From contig JADJTX010000052.1 of the NCBI GenBank assembly GCA_016710985.1, positions 1 to 26,492 on the forward strand: DNA of 26,492 bases. The letters run 5' to 3'. The notes below the pieces were generated by a model that worked only from the letters and a program-made list of their open reading frames with translations, had not been told where the DNA came from and did no database searches. The stretch is from Ignavibacteria bacterium (lineage in GTDB: Bacteria > Bacteroidota > Ignavibacteria > Tepidaquicellales > Tepidaquicellaceae). Shown piece by piece: positions 25,779-26,492 of this stretch. How positions within the stretch are numbered: position 1 is the first letter of the stretch; each line of letters opens with the position of its first letter. The position numbers were made by a program, and so were the translations under genes.

Positions 25779-25926
25779 ATTTGAGTCCAGCACATTCTTT
25801 ACATAGAGGCTTTCCGCCGGTACCCTGGCGTATGTTTTCTCTCTCTATGTTATTGCCGGTATTGCACTCAGTGTTGTTGTGGTGTACGTCTTGTTTGACG
25901 CTGTGCCACGCTGATGCTTTAGCCAT
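25777..25926 (-). CDS. Small His/Cys-containing protein, 49 aa
   Basis: Begins MAKASAWHSVKQDVHHNN, then ECNTGNNIE, and ends GTGGKPLCKECAGLK. The C-terminal CxxC plus an upstream Cys and two adjacent His suggest a small zinc-binding or redox motif. I have the impression of near-identical short proteins in other Bacteroidota and Proteobacteria, but cannot verify. An alternative ATG at 25938 would add four residues (MLNK). No clear ribosome-binding site; a CCCGG-CCGGG hairpin lies about 30-50 bases upstream. Function unknown. Confidence 0.65.
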   Translation of the reverse strand: MAKASAWHSVKQDVHHNNTECNTGNNIERENIRQGTGGKPLCKECAGLK

Positions 25927-25938
25927 TTTATTTAACAT

Positions 25939-26329
25939 TTTGATTAGCTGATCCCCGGTATCTCTCCGGGCTGAATTAAAATTTTGTAAGACAGTGTATT
26001 ACATTTATTCAGTTGAATGTTTTGTTTATAAAAATTAACTTGTATTAGTTTATAAAAAAACGACGCAGTCCGAGTCCTGTAGACTTTAAATCCAGGGGTT
26101 TTTCTGTTTGATCTTTTTTGCGTCCAAGCTTGAGATCTTACTAAAAATTTAGAAGCAGTTAATTTGCTAGCCGCTTTTTTTTTATTTCCTTATCGAAAGA
26201 ACTTTACAAATTTATAAATAACTGCTTTTTTAAATGCAAACGCTTTGATAAAATTTCACTATTGATTCTAAACATTTATTCACAGTGTTAAAAATTTGTT
26301 TAACTATAGTTGAACAAAGTTGAATTTAG
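25939..26329. other. AT-rich non-coding stretch
   Basis: No gene seen. GACGCA (26073-26078) and TGCGTC (about 26126-26131) can pair around an A/T-rich loop, and a run of nine T's near 26176 follows a weak AGCAG...TGCT stem. Nothing else can be supported. Confidence 0.4.
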
Positions 26330-26492
26330 TCAATTAAGATCTTTAAGGGGAAATAGAGCAGCCCTTAATTTTTTATAGACTCCAATTGATTCTCTCTTAA
26401 TATAAACATCTGCAACAAACTTATTTTCCTTATCCCTCAGCATAAATCTTCTGCGGTCCTTTTTACTTTAGATAGCTCAACTTTAGCAATAG
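26330..26492 (-). CDS. Partial coding region at right edge, family unknown
   Basis: The end of a minus-strand frame reading RRFMLRDKENKFVADVYIKRESIG then VYKKLRAALFPLKDLN and a TGA at 26330-26332. The first bases of the window edge read IAKVELSKVKRT in another frame, so a one-base break near 26450 is likely. It is basic and helical; no family recognised. Confidence 0.4.

Noticed and set aside
25455..25784. 109-codon plus-strand frame with membrane-like segments
   Set aside because: It lies opposite two better small genes whose sequences look protein-like, and overlaps a terminator stem.
26276..26284. DnaA-box-like TTATTCACA, possible origin
   Set aside because: One nine-base match is expected by chance in a window this size; no cluster, and dnaB alone does not mark an origin.

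Overview
The window reads like a low-GC member of the Bacteroidota/Chlorobiota/Ignavibacteriota group, most likely an Ignavibacteria-type genome. The evidence is the housekeeping order yicC-gmk-rpoZ-coaBC-(type 4 UDG)-dnaB, frequent lack of strong Shine-Dalgarno sites, a conserved C-terminal YtcJ-type amidohydrolase motif set, Rhs proteins, and many intergenic arrays of 7-bp tandem repeats. This taxonomic call is inference from gene content; no search was run.

Layout. 1-5.6 kb (minus strand): a 784-residue arylsulfatase followed by two tandem paralogous YtcJ-type amidohydrolase lipoproteins. Both amidohydrolases are interrupted by frameshifts and the second also lacks about 65 internal residues. 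5.6-7.5 kb: an HdeD-like membrane protein with one in-frame stop, and an intact outer-membrane beta-barrel protein. 7.7-9.1 kb: a frameshifted helical protein of unknown function, then a 600-bp gene-poor stretch with a dispersed repeat family. 9.7-17.3 kb (plus strand): tRNA-Arg(CCT), a pteridine-reductase-like SDR, a LOG-family nucleotide hydrolase, yicC, gmk, rpoZ, a terminator, coaBC (one frameshift), a type 4 uracil-DNA glycosylase and dnaB, closed by a bidirectional terminator. 17.4-19.6 kb (minus): a secreted CxxC (HMA-like) metal-binding protein, an anchored protein of unknown function and an M48 metalloprotease.

19.7-26.5 kb is accessory DNA. It holds a truncated gene that faintly resembles a mobile-element primase, preceded by a candidate structured RNA with its own terminator; an orphan Rhs core fragment; a tandem-repeat spacer; a five-helix membrane protein that overlaps the stop codon of a large Rhs gene; and that Rhs gene, whose C-terminal tip is an L,D-transpeptidase-like (DUF2778/Tlde1) toxin domain. 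The 5-helix protein is therefore the natural candidate immunity protein. Beyond the Rhs gene lie a degraded plus-strand gene, a strong hairpin terminator and two 49-residue conserved-looking small proteins.

A recurring feature is interrupted reading frames (amidohydrolases, HdeD, helical protein, coaBC, Rhs). Most are repaired by adding one base in a short homopolymer, and one hits coaBC, which should be essential. This suggests that part of the damage is consensus-sequence error rather than biology. The internal deletion in the second amidohydrolase and the mosaic Rhs fragments look like real change.
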